NCBI GenBank assembly: GCA_020439995.1 | Contig: JAGROY010000112.1 | Span: 1 to 43,146, forward strand | Source of the DNA: Verrucomicrobiia bacterium | GTDB lineage: Bacteria; Verrucomicrobiota; Verrucomicrobiia; Verrucomicrobiales; DEV007 | Direction of reading: 5' to 3' | DNA: 43,146 bases | In this document: one piece after another, positions 32,836-42,030 of the stretch | Layout: each line of letters begins with the position of its first letter | Numbering within the stretch: the stretch's first letter is position 1 | Made by a program: the position numbers and the translations under genes | The notes under the pieces: model-generated | Databases searched by the model: none | Seen by the model: only the letters and a program-made list of their open reading frames with translations | What the model was told of the DNA's origin: nothing

Positions 32836-32855
32836 ACCGCCCTTTTTACGGTTTA
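32833..32855 (+). terminator. Hairpin overlapping the ribokinase stop codon
   Basis: TAAACCG at 32833-32839 and CGGTTTA at 32849-32855 form a 7-base stem around a 9-base loop that contains a T-run. The stem includes the TAA stop of the kinase gene. The T-run lies inside the loop, not after the stem, so this may slow transcription or protect the mRNA instead of terminating. Confidence 0.3.
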
Positions 32856-32890
32856 CATTCCCGGTTCACCTTCGTTAGATTCGCTCCACA

Positions 32891-34024
32891 ATGAATGATA
32901 AGAAGCAGTTTAATGTAGCAATTGTTGGCTTGGGTTTTGGCGCGGAATTCATCCCGATCTACCAGCGCCATCCCCTGGCGAATATGTACGCGATCTGTCA
33001 GCGATCAGAGGACTCGCTGAACGAAATAGGCGACAAGTATGATGTCGCGCGCCGCTACACCAAATTCGAGGACGTTCTGACGGACCACGAAGTGGACTTT
33101 GTTCATATCAACACACCGATTCCGAATCATGCCGAGCAGTCGATTGCCGCACTAAAGGCGGGCAAGCATGTCGCCTGCACGGTGCCCATGGCTACTTCAG
33201 TGGAAGACTGTGAGACCATCGTCAAACTCTGCAAAGAGACGGGCCGGAAATACATGATGATGGAAACCGTCGTCTACGCCCGTGAATTTCTGTTCGCCAA
33301 GGAGATGTACGAAAAGGGTGAACTGGGGAAAGTGCAGTTCCTTAAGGCCAGCCACCAGCAGGACATGGACGGCTGGCCAGGCTACTGGCCGGGGCTCCCG
33401 CCGATGCACTACGCAACACACTGCGTAGGCCCGGTTCTCGGACTGACAAAGGGACAGGCAGAATACGTCTCGTGCTTCGCTTCAGGTACCATTCGCGAGG
33501 AAATGCACAGCTGCTACAACTCACCATTCGCCGTAGAGTCGACGCACATCAAATTCAAAGACTCCGACCTCACGGGCTATATTTATCGTTCCCTGTTCGA
33601 CGTCGCCCGCCAGTATCGCGAGAGCTTTGAAGTCTACGGAGACAAGAAATCGATGGAATGGCCGCTGATCGAAGGCGAACCGCTCGTGCTCCACACCGCC
33701 AAGAAGCCAGAGCCCGAGATCCCGGAGAAAGTCGAGTGCCCGGACTATGCACATCTCCTTCCCGAAGAGATCGCGCCCTTCACGACCGGCGGCGTCTACG
33801 GTGGCGAAGACGGCGAAGAACATCTGAGCTTCACCCAGGGTGCCGGCCACGGAGGGTCTCACCCCCACCTGGTGCACGAGTTTCTCACAGCCCTCTCCGA
33901 AGACCGCGATCCATTCCCAAATGCTGTGCAATCGGCAAACTGGACGTGCACCGGAATTCTCGCACACGAATCAGCACTGGCCGGAGGAGAACTCAAGCGA
34001 CTGCCCGAGTTCACTTTACAGTAG
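32891..34024 (+). CDS. Cytoplasmic Gfo/Idh/MocA-family oxidoreductase
   Basis: The 377-residue protein has no signal peptide and begins with the NAD(P) fold NVAIVGLGFGAEF (G-x-G-x2-G/A). It then has FVHINTPIPNHAEQ and a variant of the EKP motif reading CTVPMATS, where the catalytic Lys position is not obvious. The C-terminal half has the family's beta-sheet domain and a His-rich segment (GAGHGGSHPHLVHEF). It is probably a sugar or inositol dehydrogenase that follows the kinase and sulfatase in the same pathway. The 55-base gap to the kinase gene is short enough for cotranscription. The altered EKP motif lowers confidence in the standard chemistry. Confidence 0.85.
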   Translation: MNDKKQFNVAIVGLGFGAEFIPIYQRHPLANMYAICQRSEDSLNEIGDKYDVARRYTKFEDVLTDHEVDFVHINTPIPNHAEQSIAALKAGKHVACTVPMATSVEDCETIVKLCKETGRKYMMMETVVYAREFLFAKEMYEKGELGKVQFLKASHQQDMDGWPGYWPGLPPMHYATHCVGPVLGLTKGQAEYVSCFASGTIREEMHSCYNSPFAVESTHIKFKDSDLTGYIYRSLFDVARQYRESFEVYGDKKSMEWPLIEGEPLVLHTAKKPEPEIPEKVECPDYAHLLPEEIAPFTTGGVYGGEDGEEHLSFTQGAGHGGSHPHLVHEFLTALSEDRDPFPNAVQSANWTCTGILAHESALAGGELKRLPEFTLQ

Positions 34025-34030
34025 AGTGAA

Positions 34031-34103
34031 CGTAGGACGGAATAGTATTCCGTCAGCGGAGCCCAAGCTGCAAAGAGAAGACGGGGCGCCGCTCCGTCCT
34101 ACG
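34031..34103. repeat. REP/BIME-like compound palindrome
   Basis: The outer arms CGTAGGACGGA (34031-34041) and TCCGTCCTACG (34093-34103) are perfect 11-base inverted repeats. Within the left arm lies a second perfect palindrome, GACGGAATAGTATTCCGTC, at 34036-34054 (9-base stem, 1-base loop). The right half has GACGGGGCGCCGCTCCGTC-like symmetry. Two facing palindromic units in an intergenic region are the layout of a bacterial interspersed REP pair. No other copy is visible in the window. Confidence 0.65.
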
Positions 34104-34215
34104 GGCAACCAGCGTACCCAAATGCATCGAGCTTTTCATCGATTGTTATAAAAACGTTTAAAGATCCACGATGCCCGAATCTGAGAAATCTCAATTCACT
34201 GGTCATTCCTGATTG

Positions 34216-35598
34216 ATGCTGGATTCACAGAAATTCTTGATTCAATGCCTGCTGCCCGGTTTCCTGCTGGCTCTGTCTGGTTGTCAAACCACGCACCAAA
34301 ACAACCACCAGGCTCCACTGGTGGCGGGTAATGACACGTTTCTAAATGGGATCGCAGGTAAGAGACCTGAGATATCCCCCTCTCCCTGGTGGAGGTCCTT
34401 GCGTGCCCCCGAGCTGAACGAACTGATCGCTGACGCGCTTGAATCCAATCTTACCACTCAACAGTTCGCCTCGCGAGTCAAGCAGGCGGATGCGCGCAAG
34501 CGCAAAACCGGGGCTGCGCTGTTTCCAACGCTGGAGATAGGTGCCGATACCGCTCGGCAGGACACGCATCGACTCAATGAGTCAGCTCTGGCAAGCCGCG
34601 AGCGCTCCAGTTCCATCGGTATTCTCCTCGATTGGGAGGCTGACATCTGGGGCAAGCTGTCGGCTGCCACGCAAGCGGCAGAGCTGGATGTCGATGCAGC
34701 ACGCTACGACTGGCTGGGGGCTCAACTTCTCCTGTCGTCGTCCGTCAGCGAGACCTATCTTGAGATCATCGAGCAGCGCCAACTTCTCGACCTTCTCAAC
34801 GATCAGGTGGAAGTAAACGAGACGCTGGCGAAACTCACGGAGCTTCGTTACGGCCAGGGCCAGGCGTCCATTGTAGACATTCTGCAGCAGCGCGAACAAC
34901 TGGAGGCCACTCGATCGCTGTTTCCAGATACGGAAGCACAACTTAAGGATCTCGATTATGCTTTGGCGGTTTTGTTAGGGCGCGCGCCTCAGACGGAGAC
35001 AATTGTAAAATCCACCGAGTTTCCTGATCCATCCCGGCTCCGTTCAAACGGCACACCGTCAGCTCTACTGAAAGAACGCCCTGACTTGCTTGCTGCCAGC
35101 GCGCGCATCGGCGCGATCGATCATCGGGTTGCGGAGGCGGTGGCAGACCGACTGCCGCAGTTTTCACTTCGTGCGTCACTCACCGCATCGGGCGTCCCCA
35201 GTCTAGAGAGTCTCGTCAGCAATCTCGTTGGCGAAGCTTTAATACCGATCATCGACGGCGGCGAGCGCAAGGCCGAGATTGAGCTGCGCAAAGCCCAGCT
35301 CGAAGAGGCGATTCAATCCTACTCCGAGCTCTACCTGGAAGCGATCCGGGAAGTGGAAACCGCCCTTTTCCGCGAATCCAAACAGGCCGAGCGAGTCAGC
35401 CTGCTTGAAGATCAGTTAAAAACAGCACAAAAACTTCTCAGCGAAACACGCAACCGTTACAGCAATGGTCTTACCGACTACCTGCCGGTGCTTGCTGCCA
35501 TCCAGAGTGTACAACGTCTGGAGCGCGCACTTATTTCCAACAAACGTATCCATTTGAGCTATCGCGTTGCCATTCATCGCGCACTGGGCGGACAATAG
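34216..35598 (+). CDS. TolC-like outer-membrane efflux lipoprotein (NodT/OprM family)
   Basis: The 460-residue protein starts with a lipoprotein signal peptide whose lipobox is LALSGC, so the mature protein is anchored by a lipidated Cys. It then has the coiled-coil helices of the outer-membrane efflux family, with the duplicated half-repeat pattern (LNELIADALESN near the N-terminus and ERPDLLAASARIGAIDHRVAEA in the second half). It forms the outer-membrane duct of a tripartite pump. The TTG at 34213 just before the ATG is an alternative start. It is the first gene of the efflux operon, with 15 bases to the membrane fusion gene. Confidence 0.92.
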   Translation: MLDSQKFLIQCLLPGFLLALSGCQTTHQNNHQAPLVAGNDTFLNGIAGKRPEISPSPWWRSLRAPELNELIADALESNLTTQQFASRVKQADARKRKTGAALFPTLEIGADTARQDTHRLNESALASRERSSSIGILLDWEADIWGKLSAATQAAELDVDAARYDWLGAQLLLSSSVSETYLEIIEQRQLLDLLNDQVEVNETLAKLTELRYGQGQASIVDILQQREQLEATRSLFPDTEAQLKDLDYALAVLLGRAPQTETIVKSTEFPDPSRLRSNGTPSALLKERPDLLAASARIGAIDHRVAEAVADRLPQFSLRASLTASGVPSLESLVSNLVGEALIPIIDGGERKAEIELRKAQLEEAIQSYSELYLEAIREVETALFRESKQAERVSLLEDQLKTAQKLLSETRNRYSNGLTDYLPVLAAIQSVQRLERALISNKRIHLSYRVAIHRALGGQ

Positions 35599-35613
35599 CG
35601 AACCGATTTCTAA

Positions 35614-36846
35614 ATGAGCAGCCCCCCGCCATCGAAAAACCCCACCGACAGCAACAAGACGAAAGGCCGGACCGTCGTTCTGACTCTCAGCGTTCTGATC
35701 GGCGGCGGCATCGCGGCTTATTTTATGCTCGTCACCGCTCCAGAGGCGCAGCCTGAAGCAGAGGTCCGGGCACCGAAAATCGTGCAGACGATCGAGCTTA
35801 CAGCTCAGGACATCGCAACCACTGTGCGCGCGGATGGCACGGTGATTCCTGCTCGAACAGTGACGATCAAACCAGAAGTGGCAGGACGCGTGGCCCGCGC
35901 TCATCCGTCACTCGTTCCTGGCGGATACATTCCGCAAGGAGCAGAGGTGCTCGGGATCGATCGGGCGAGTTATGAACTCGCCCTGACCGAACAGGAAGCC
36001 GCGCTACAGGAGGCAACATTCGAGCTGGAGGTCGAACGGGGCCGTCAAGTCGTTGCCGAGCGTGAATGGGAGCAATTGAAGAATGACCTGCCGGACACCG
36101 ACATCAACCAGGCGCTCGTTCTCAGACAGCCTCACCTGCGCCGTGCCGAAGCGCTCATCCGAAAAGCGGACAATGCGATCGCCCAGGCCCGACTCGATCT
36201 CGAGCGCACGTCAATCCCCTGCCCTTTCAACGCGATCGTTATCGATGAATCGATCGAGGTCGGGCAAGTGATCGAATCACGCAGTTCCGTGGCCACTCTA
36301 GTGGGAGCAGACGAATTCTGGGTGCAAGTGTCGATGCCATTGGAAGAGTTGCGCCACGTGCTCCTCCCCAGAGACGCGGAGCCCGGAGCCAATGCCACCA
36401 TTATGCTGGATGCGGGTGACGGAACCATCAGCAGACGACAGGGACAAGTCATTCGGCTGCTGGGTGATCTTGATCAAGTTGGCCGGATGGTGCGACTGTT
36501 AGTCAGTGTGCAGAACCCGCTCAACCTTGACGGTGAAAATGCCAGCTCTCTCCCACTTTTGCTGGGCAGCTATGTATCCGTGGAAATCGAAGCCGACGTT
36601 CAGCATGACGTCCTGGTGATCGATCGCAAGGCGCTGCGCAATGGCGACAGGATCTGGATTGTTGATCAGGACAAAAAGTTGCAGATGCGTGACGTCCATG
36701 TGATCTGGCGGCGAACGAATGATGTTTTGATTGCCAGTGATGCCATCAAGCCCGGCGAACTGCTCATCGTAAGCGGTCTCCGCACCGCGACGCCGGGAAT
36801 GCTCGTCAATCCGCAGCCAGCGCCAACTGAACCAACCGCACCGTGA
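35614..36846 (+). CDS. RND membrane fusion protein (periplasmic adaptor)
   Basis: The 410-residue protein has an N-terminal membrane anchor (about residues 23-40). It then has the lipoyl/barrel-sandwich halves split by an alpha-hairpin: GTVIPARTVTIKPEVAGRV before it and ERTSIPCPFNAIVIDESIEVGQ after it, separated by a coiled-coil rich in Glu and Arg. It links the inner-membrane RND pump to the TolC-like duct. Its TGA overlaps the GTG of the RND gene (GTGA), so the two are translationally coupled and likely made in fixed ratio. Confidence 0.93.
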   Translation: MSSPPPSKNPTDSNKTKGRTVVLTLSVLIGGGIAAYFMLVTAPEAQPEAEVRAPKIVQTIELTAQDIATTVRADGTVIPARTVTIKPEVAGRVARAHPSLVPGGYIPQGAEVLGIDRASYELALTEQEAALQEATFELEVERGRQVVAEREWEQLKNDLPDTDINQALVLRQPHLRRAEALIRKADNAIAQARLDLERTSIPCPFNAIVIDESIEVGQVIESRSSVATLVGADEFWVQVSMPLEELRHVLLPRDAEPGANATIMLDAGDGTISRRQGQVIRLLGDLDQVGRMVRLLVSVQNPLNLDGENASSLPLLLGSYVSVEIEADVQHDVLVIDRKALRNGDRIWIVDQDKKLQMRDVHVIWRRTNDVLIASDAIKPGELLIVSGLRTATPGMLVNPQPAPTEPTAP

Positions 36847-39800
36847 GCGACGGCAAAACTTCAGCACCGCAGGCCCGGCAGGGCGCTCTTGCATGGTTCG
36901 CGATGAACCCAGTGGCAGCCAATTTGCTCATGGCTGCGATCGTGGTCATCGGACTGGCAGTCGCCAGCAAAATCCGGCAGGAGGTGTATCCGATGTTTGC
37001 GGTCGATGAAGTGAACATCAAAGTAAGCTACCGCGGGGCGAGTCCGGATGAGGTGGAACGCTCCATCCTCCTCCCGATCGAATCAGAGATTCGTGGCATG
37101 GGTATCATTCACAAGATCAGCGCGGTGGCCAGCGAGGGCAATGCGTCTGTGCGGGTGGAACTTGTTCCAGGTACTGACCGCAATCGCGGCCTGCAGGAGA
37201 TCACAGCTGCGGTTCAGCGTATCAGCGTATTCCCGGACGAAACCGAGCCCCCAGTGATCTCATTAGGAAATGGACGTCGCAGGGAAGTCATGAGAATCGC
37301 GATCTATGGCGATCTGTCGATTCGCGGATTGATCGATTTCGCACGCCAGCTGGAGGAAGGCCTGCTGGCTGATCCGGCAATCTCACTGGTCGATTTCGCA
37401 GGCGTACGAGATCCAGAAGTCCATATCGAAATTCCTCAGCGAAGACTGCGATCGCTCGGCCTGACCCTGGAGGATGTCGCCAAGACTATTCGCACCGCAG
37501 CAGTAGATGTCCCTGCGGGAACGATTCAGACACCGGGCGGAGACATCCTGCTGAAGACCACAGAGAGGCGCGACTTTGCCGGAGAGTTCGCCGACCTGCC
37601 GGTGGTCAATGCGGCGGATGGCTCCAAGCTTCTGCTGTCCGAGATCGCCGAGATTAGTGATACGTTTGAGGACTCGAAGAGCGAAGCCTACTTCGACGGC
37701 AAGCGCGCCGTGTTTCTTTCAGTGTTTAGCTCAGAGACGCAATCGCCACTCGATGTCGCAACGGCAGTGCGCAGTTTTATCGAACGCGAGCGACGCAGCC
37801 TGCCCGAAACGATCGGTCTCGCACTGTCCCGCGATCGCTCACAGGACTACCAGGAACGCCTCAGCCTGCTGGTTCGCAATGGGACTTTTGGATTGATTCT
37901 AGTGTTGCTGTCACTTGGGTTTTTTCTGGAACTGCGAGTGGCTTTCTGGACAGCGATCGGAATTCCGATTTCCATTATCGGCTCGCTTGCGATCCTGCCA
38001 CTGCTGGGATCGAGTATCAACATGCTGTCCCTGTTCGGATTCATCATTACGCTCGGAATCGTGGTCGATGATGCCGTCATCGTGGGTGAGGACATCTTCC
38101 ACAAAATTTCACTTGGAATGTCACGTGCCGAGGCTGCTGTGGCAGGCGTGAAAGAGATGTTCGTTCCAGTGATGTTTGCAGTGAGCACGAACATTATTGC
38201 CTTTCTCCCGCTGTTGTTTGTTCCCGGTGAGTCCGGCCGATTTTTCCAGGTACTGCCATCGGTGGTGATCGCTGTGTTCAGTGTTTCGCTGATTGAATGC
38301 TTGTTCATCCTCCCTGCCCACCTCGCCCATGCCGGACAGAATGGCAGCGGATGGATCGCACGGTTTGATCGGCGACAGACCCAACTGAGGCTCAGACTGG
38401 ACGCCGCAATCACGCGCTTTTACAGCCCGTTGCTTCGCCTCGCTGTCGAGAATCGCTACGTCACCACGGCTATTTTTACTGTCGGCCTCGCCCTCGTAAT
38501 CGTCTACCTCGAGAGTGGTCGCGCCAACTTCACATTCCGGCCTAACATTGAAACAGACTTTATCCAGGCGGAGATCGAGATGCCTTCAGGCACGCCCGTC
38601 GCGCGTATCCGCGAAGTCGCGTTCCAGATTGAAGCTGCGGCCCGCCGGGCGGTGGAAAAAACAGGCGAAAAAGACATTCTCCTCGGGGTCAACACGACCG
38701 TAGCCGAACGCAACGCGAACGAAGGCGAGGTGTCTGCAATCCTGGTGGTGCAAAGCAAGCGCAAGGTCACAGGCAGCGAGTTCGCCGTTCTCTGGCGGGA
38801 CGAGATCGGCCAGATTCCGGACATTGATTCACTGTTCTTTGACTACTTGTTTGGCCCCGGTGGATCTGCGGAAATCGACATCCAGCTGGCACACCCTGAC
38901 ATTGAAACATTACGGGCCGCAGCAACTGAAGTCGCCGCAGCGATCGATCAGTTTCCCGGCGTGGAAGACATTCGCAAAGGGTTTGGACGCGCGATGCCTC
39001 AGTACAACTTCGAGATCAAACCAGCTGGGCGGAGCCTGGGGATTACGGCACAGGAACTCGGCAGCCAGATCCGTAGCGCCTTTTATGGTGCCGAGGCCCT
39101 GCGACAACCGCGAGGCCGCGATGAATTGCGGGTGATGGTGAAGCTGCCGGAATCCGAACGCAAAACCATCAATGGACTGGAAGAGCTGCTGATCCGCGCA
39201 CCGAACGGAGGGGAAATCCCACTCGGACAGGCGGCCAAAATCATACCCACCACAGCTCCCGTGCGCATCGAGCGGGTCGATGGCGGCCGTGTCGTGAATG
39301 TGACGGCAAACGTGGTTCCAGGCGTCGGCAACGGCAACAAGATCCTGGCAGCGTTTGAGCAGAGGGATATGGCCAGGATCATCGCCCGACACCCCGGATT
39401 GCACATGTCATTTGAAGGAGAACAACGGGATCAGCGCGAGGCGCTTTCAGACTTGTCGATTGGCCTGATCGCCTCACTCTTTGCCATTTTCGCCATCATT
39501 GCAGCCCTTCTCAGAAGCTATGTGCAATCGGTCATCATCTTGCTGACGATCCCCTGGAGTCTTGCTGGCGCAGTGTTAGGGCATGTGGCTATGGGATTCG
39601 ATCTGAGCGTCTTCAGCATCTTCGGGATGATCGCCCTCTGCGGAATGGTGGTCAATGGCGCCTTTGTCCTCGCTGTCACCCGAAACGATCTCATCCGGGA
39701 CGGACATCCGCCGGCCGAAGCGACCATCCTGGCAGCGCACAGGCGTTTTCGCCCCATTTTCCTCACTGCCGTCACTACATCTCTCGGACTCGGCCCTATG

Positions 39801-39944
39801 ATTTTCGAAACTTCCGTTCAGGCCCTCTTCCTGGTCCCCATGGCTATCTCTCTCGGAGTCGGCACACTGGCCTCCGCCATTGTCATCCTGTTCCTGATCC
39901 CGTCCCTCACCCAGATTGTGGACGATGTTCAGAGCCGAAGCTGA
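36843..39944 (+). CDS. RND-family efflux transporter
   Basis: The 1,033-residue protein has the AcrB/HAE1 plan: one membrane segment near the N-terminus (ANLLMAAIVVIGLAVA), a large periplasmic loop, six segments, a second loop and five more. The proton-relay pair is visible in LGIVVDDAVIVGEDIF (fourth membrane segment). GMVVNGAFVLAV in the second half is the equivalent helix. It uses the proton-motive force to expel drugs, lipids or metabolites. The start is the GTG overlapping the fusion-protein stop. No local regulator gene is present. The cargo is unknown; export of the megasynthase product is possible but the loci are 15 kb apart. Confidence 0.95.
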   Translation: MSDGKTSAPQARQGALAWFAMNPVAANLLMAAIVVIGLAVASKIRQEVYPMFAVDEVNIKVSYRGASPDEVERSILLPIESEIRGMGIIHKISAVASEGNASVRVELVPGTDRNRGLQEITAAVQRISVFPDETEPPVISLGNGRRREVMRIAIYGDLSIRGLIDFARQLEEGLLADPAISLVDFAGVRDPEVHIEIPQRRLRSLGLTLEDVAKTIRTAAVDVPAGTIQTPGGDILLKTTERRDFAGEFADLPVVNAADGSKLLLSEIAEISDTFEDSKSEAYFDGKRAVFLSVFSSETQSPLDVATAVRSFIERERRSLPETIGLALSRDRSQDYQERLSLLVRNGTFGLILVLLSLGFFLELRVAFWTAIGIPISIIGSLAILPLLGSSINMLSLFGFIITLGIVVDDAVIVGEDIFHKISLGMSRAEAAVAGVKEMFVPVMFAVSTNIIAFLPLLFVPGESGRFFQVLPSVVIAVFSVSLIECLFILPAHLAHAGQNGSGWIARFDRRQTQLRLRLDAAITRFYSPLLRLAVENRYVTTAIFTVGLALVIVYLESGRANFTFRPNIETDFIQAEIEMPSGTPVARIREVAFQIEAAARRAVEKTGEKDILLGVNTTVAERNANEGEVSAILVVQSKRKVTGSEFAVLWRDEIGQIPDIDSLFFDYLFGPGGSAEIDIQLAHPDIETLRAAATEVAAAIDQFPGVEDIRKGFGRAMPQYNFEIKPAGRSLGITAQELGSQIRSAFYGAEALRQPRGRDELRVMVKLPESERKTINGLEELLIRAPNGGEIPLGQAAKIIPTTAPVRIERVDGGRVVNVTANVVPGVGNGNKILAAFEQRDMARIIARHPGLHMSFEGEQRDQREALSDLSIGLIASLFAIFAIIAALLRSYVQSVIILLTIPWSLAGAVLGHVAMGFDLSVFSIFGMIALCGMVVNGAFVLAVTRNDLIRDGHPPAEATILAAHRRFRPIFLTAVTTSLGLGPMIFETSVQALFLVPMAISLGVGTLASAIVILFLIPSLTQIVDDVQSRS

Positions 39945-40127
39945 ACGATGCAGAGTAGGCCTTCACCGCGCACTGGCAGCGCCGCTATCAGGAGCGCCAC
40001 CCCGCAACAGGATTACTTGAATCCCATGTTAATCGAAACATTCATCGAACACCGTTCGGGCACCGTTAGCACATCGAAAATCTTCCGGAATGCGGAACCG
40101 CACCACAAGCAATCGAATTGAATGAGC
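39945..40127. other. Short non-coding gap before tRNA-Arg
   Basis: This 183-base gap lies downstream of the RND gene and of the 3' end of the tRNA. I see no gene and no strong terminator, only a weak hairpin TTCCG-CGGAA near 40083-40097. Confidence 0.4.
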
Positions 40128-40201
40128 TACGCCCTACAGGATTCGAACCTGTGACCGACGGATTAGAAATCCGTTGCTCTATCCAACTGAGCTAAGGGCG
40201 C
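40128..40201 (-). tRNA. tRNA-Arg (anticodon TCT)
   Basis: Read on the minus strand, 74 bases fold as a complete cloverleaf: acceptor GCGCCCT with AGGGCGT, D-arm GCTC/GAGC, anticodon stem ACGGA/TCCGT around TTTCTAA, a 5-base variable loop, and T-arm ACAGG/CCTGT around TTCGAAT. The anticodon TCT reads AGA and AGG arginine codons. The discriminator is A and CCA is not encoded. All stems pair; the first pair is G-T. A recombinase gene lies just beyond the 5' end, so the tRNA may be an attachment site. Confidence 0.95.
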
Positions 40202-40299
40202 TTATAGTTGCAGTTAAGGAACTTACGAATGGGGTATTGATTGGGAATTTGACTATTATACACCGAGGTTATACACTTGCAAGAAGACAATCCTCCATT

Positions 40300-41400
40300 A
40301 TGAGCAATTCTCCCAAGAAAACATGGAATTCTACGAGGTATCAACATCTGTATCGTCATCAATCTGGTACGTATTATGCCCGGATTTCGGCATGCGGCAA
40401 GAAGACGTGGCGTAGTCTCGGAACAAAACTTTTGAGCGTGGCTCGAGCGGAGCTGTCCAAGCTGCTGGACCGGGAAGACCTTCGGTCCGCTATTGCTGCT
40501 GAAGTTGGCCAGTCTGGTCCGATGACGGTGAATGATGTGATCATGATTCGGCGGGAAGAGTATCTGAACGATCCTTCGCTGAAGAAACGGACGCGCGATT
40601 ACTGGGACGAGATTTACGCCTCGCTCATTAAGAGCTGGCCGAGACTGGCGAAATCTGACGTTTCAAAAATAACCAAATCGGAGTGTGAACAATGGGCCGG
40701 TCGATTTTCGAGACAATGCTCAGGCACTCGGTTCAACAATACACTTTCTGCGCTCAAGCGGATCTTCGAGATTGCGATCGATAACGGCGTCCGGTTCACC
40801 AACCCGGCAGCCAAAATCAAGCGAGTCAAACCCTCGCAAAAAGACCTTACTGGCCGCCTTCCAAGTCGCGAACAGTTCAAGAGCTGGGTTACTGCCATTC
40901 GAAATGGGGGTGGCCGCTTTTCGCGCCCTTGCGCAGATTTAGTTGAATTCCTTGCGTTTAGCGGCCTGCGAATCGGCGAGGCAAAATGGGTGACATGGCG
41001 GCACTGCGATTTAGACAAGGGCGAACTGCTGGTGGTCGGCCACCCTGAAGAGGGTACCAAAAACCGCTCGATCCGAAGGGTGCCAATGACACGCAGCCTG
41101 ATTGACCTCCTCACAAGACTGAGATGCGAGTATCCTGTTGTGTCGGATGAGGCACCGGTATTACTCGTTAACGAAGCACAAAAGGCGATGGATCGAGCTG
41201 CCGGCGCGATAGGCATGGAGCGCATCACACATCATGACCTCAGACACCTCTTTGCAACAACTTGTATCGAATCTGGAATCGATATCCCAACGGTTGCAAA
41301 ATGGTTGGGCCACAAGGACGGCGGAGCCTTGGCTCTGAAAGTCTACGGCCATCTCCGGGATGAACACAGCTTTGCCGCAGCTCTTCGCGTCGAGTTTTGA
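40300..41400 (+). CDS. Tyrosine recombinase / phage-type integrase
   Basis: From the ATG at 40300 the product is 366 residues. The N-terminal half is an arm-type and core-binding region; the catalytic residues of the tyrosine recombinase family are all visible: Arg224 (SGLRIGE), Lys254 (GTKNRS), His312 and Arg315 (HHDLRH), His338 (LGHKDGG) and nucleophile Tyr349 (VYGHLRDE). Such enzymes integrate islands or prophages at tRNA genes, and this one lies 98 bases from tRNA-Arg. The frame is open back to 40174 inside the tRNA, but that start is biologically unlikely. No excisionase or phage structural gene is visible, so the element may be a remnant or continue beyond the window. Confidence 0.92.
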   Translation: MSNSPKKTWNSTRYQHLYRHQSGTYYARISACGKKTWRSLGTKLLSVARAELSKLLDREDLRSAIAAEVGQSGPMTVNDVIMIRREEYLNDPSLKKRTRDYWDEIYASLIKSWPRLAKSDVSKITKSECEQWAGRFSRQCSGTRFNNTLSALKRIFEIAIDNGVRFTNPAAKIKRVKPSQKDLTGRLPSREQFKSWVTAIRNGGGRFSRPCADLVEFLAFSGLRIGEAKWVTWRHCDLDKGELLVVGHPEEGTKNRSIRRVPMTRSLIDLLTRLRCEYPVVSDEAPVLLVNEAQKAMDRAAGAIGMERITHHDLRHLFATTCIESGIDIPTVAKWLGHKDGGALALKVYGHLRDEHSFAAALRVEF

Positions 41401-42030
41401 AAGTCATTCCATTTTCTTAACCACCACGAATTTGGCCCAGCAGACTAACAGTCTTTGGGAGAATCGTTTGCAGAGTTTTCGTCGTTTTGCGCCGCTTTCC
41501 TAAATGATTCATCTTTAGTTCATTACACGATCGCATTTGATGCAATGCAAATCTGCTGCAAACGACATGAAAGAAGTAATTGACGGGTTTTTGCCAGGTT
41601 GCGCCAAAACAGATTCCAGATACTGGAGGATTCCTCTGCAGAAGTGGAGCGGGGACTTGTTCATTCGCGTATCGACGTTGCCGAAGGACACGAAGTCCAG
41701 CTTCGTCGGACAACTCGCATCGGCGGCCAGATCAACGATGAGTCTAGCCCGACTTTCGCTACTGGAGGTGTAGTGAAATCGCGGGACCTGTGTATTCAGA
41801 TCATTTCTTAGTGAGCGCTGCAACCCGAAGAATCGGGTGCCCTTCCGGAAGTAAACTTGCGTTAAGCATCAACAATTTAGCCGCTTGTCTATTTGGAAGG
41901 TGCGTGCCGTGCTGTCGCCAGCTTTAGTTACGGAGCAGCTGGGGATGAAGGAGAATCGAAATAGACTGCCGCGCATAAAGAATTAACTTTTTGTATCAAT
42001 GTTAGTTTATTGTTGACTTAAATTAGTGTT
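41401..42030. other. Gene-poor stretch between integrase and IS630 element
   Basis: About 630 bases without a convincing gene. Short frames of 70-102 codons overlap on both strands around 41515-41823, but none has recognisable motifs and they are mutually exclusive. A small hairpin with arms ACCCGA and TCGGGT and loop AGAA lies at 41823-41838. The last part, about 41985-42030, is AT-rich. No copy of the tRNA-Arg end (a candidate att repeat) is found here by eye. Confidence 0.45.

Noticed and set aside
40174..40299. Longer integrase start inside tRNA-Arg
   Set aside because: The start would lie within a functional tRNA on the opposite strand; the ATG at 40300 fits the family length.
41515..41823. 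Short frames on both strands after the integrase
   Set aside because: They overlap one another on opposite strands, have no motif or ribosome site, and look like chance frames.
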